From the NCBI GenBank assembly GCA_947305045.1, contig CAMZCW010000157.1, forward strand, positions 1 through 5,637: a stretch of DNA of 5,637 nt, read 5' to 3'. Of this stretch, positions 5,546 to 5,637 are shown in pieces. The translations under genes were made by a program, and so were the position numbers. This DNA comes from an uncultured Bacteroidales bacterium. GTDB taxonomy: Bacteria; Bacteroidota; Bacteroidia; Bacteroidales; UBA932. The notes under the pieces are model-generated. The model was not told the DNA's origin. It saw only the letters and a program-made list of their open reading frames with translations, and ran no database searches. Position 1 is the first letter of the stretch. Each line of letters opens with the position of its first letter.

Positions 5546-5579
5546 AAAACCCCATCAGAACGCGGTCTAATGGGGTTTT
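5546..5579. terminator. Bidirectional intrinsic terminator between operon and tRNA
   Basis: AAAACCCCAT (5546-5555) pairs with ATGGGGTTTT (5570-5579), a perfect 10-bp stem. After a C-A mismatch the stem can continue with AGA/TCT (5557-5559 with 5566-5568) and close on a 6-nt loop. On the plus strand the arm ends in TTTT and serves the exporter operon, whose last stop is at 5504. On the minus strand it is followed by a five-T run and lies only 4 nt past the tRNA 3' end, so it also serves the tRNA. The remaining 5505-5545 holds two copies of TTGTGCA (5518-5524 and 5529-5535) and nothing else recognisable. Confidence 0.88.
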
Positions 5580-5583
5580 CGTG

Positions 5584-5637
5584 TGACTCCAACAGGACTC
5601 AAACCTGTAACCTTTTGATCCGTAGTCAAATGCTCTA
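5584..5637 (-). tRNA. tRNA-Arg(ACG), 3' part; 5' end outside the window
   Basis: The minus strand from the right edge shows the 3' half of the D-arm (TAGAGCA), anticodon stem TTTGA/TCAAA around loop CTACGGA (anticodon ACG, Arg; A34 would be deaminated to inosine), a 5-nt variable loop AGGTT, T-stem ACAGG/CCTGT around loop TTTGAGT, the acceptor strand TGGAGTC and discriminator A at 5584. The next bases are CAC, so CCA is not encoded and must be added by the CCA-adding enzyme. The T-loop has T where C56 of the TTC motif is nearly invariant. About 20 nt of the 5' side, which should begin GACTCCA, lie beyond the edge. I therefore cannot exclude that this is a 3' fragment, for example one left at an integration site, though all visible stems are perfect. 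Confidence 0.88.

Noticed and set aside
1..5637. CRISPR array, insertion sequence, phage genes or riboswitch
   Set aside because: I looked for repeat arrays, transposase-like proteins, terminal inverted repeats and long structured leaders and saw none; the only long non-coding stretch is the 124-bp promoter region.

Overview
The window looks like chromosome from a member of the Bacteroidales, probably a gut lineage of moderately high GC. Four things point there: promoters of the Bacteroidota type (TTTG, about 20 bp, TAnnTTTG), a DUF4491 protein, a stand-alone (unfused) glutamate formimidoyltransferase, and a tRNA gene without an encoded CCA end. The genus cannot be fixed from the sequence; a Rikenellaceae-like organism would fit the base composition, but that is a guess.

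Left part (1-1201, minus strand): the N-terminal 274 codons of ftcD, a histidine-degradation enzyme whose gene runs off the left edge, preceded by a small three-helix membrane protein of family DUF4491. The 50-bp gap between them carries a plausible ftcD promoter that overlaps the end of the DUF4491 gene. 

Middle (1202-1325): a 124-bp divergent promoter region. The plus-strand promoter matches the Bacteroidota consensus perfectly. The minus-strand gene has a perfect -7 box but no clear -33 box. Both -7 boxes end only 4-6 nt before the ATG, so both mRNAs should be leaderless or nearly so. A 17-bp inverted repeat sits in the -33/spacer zone of the minus-strand promoter and could be an operator.

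Right part (1326-5504, plus strand): a compact five-gene operon made of a UbiA/MenA-family membrane prenyltransferase, two short ABC ATPases and two ABC-2 permeases. The first gap is 3 bp and the next three junctions are identical 4-bp ATGA overlaps, implying one transcript and coupled translation. The four transporter genes look like a split version of the YbhF-YbhS-YbhR export layout (tandem ATPase plus two permeases), with a prenyltransferase where a HlyD-type adaptor or TolC gene is often found. The two ATPases differ at key motifs, which suggests an asymmetric heterodimer with one weakened ATP site. The linkage suggests that the prenyltransferase makes or modifies the exported molecule, but this is inference; no substrate can be read from the sequence.

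Right edge: a strong bidirectional terminator (5546-5579) separates the operon from a convergent tRNA-Arg(ACG), whose 3' 54 nt are inside the window. This tRNA has U instead of the nearly invariant C56 in its T-loop.
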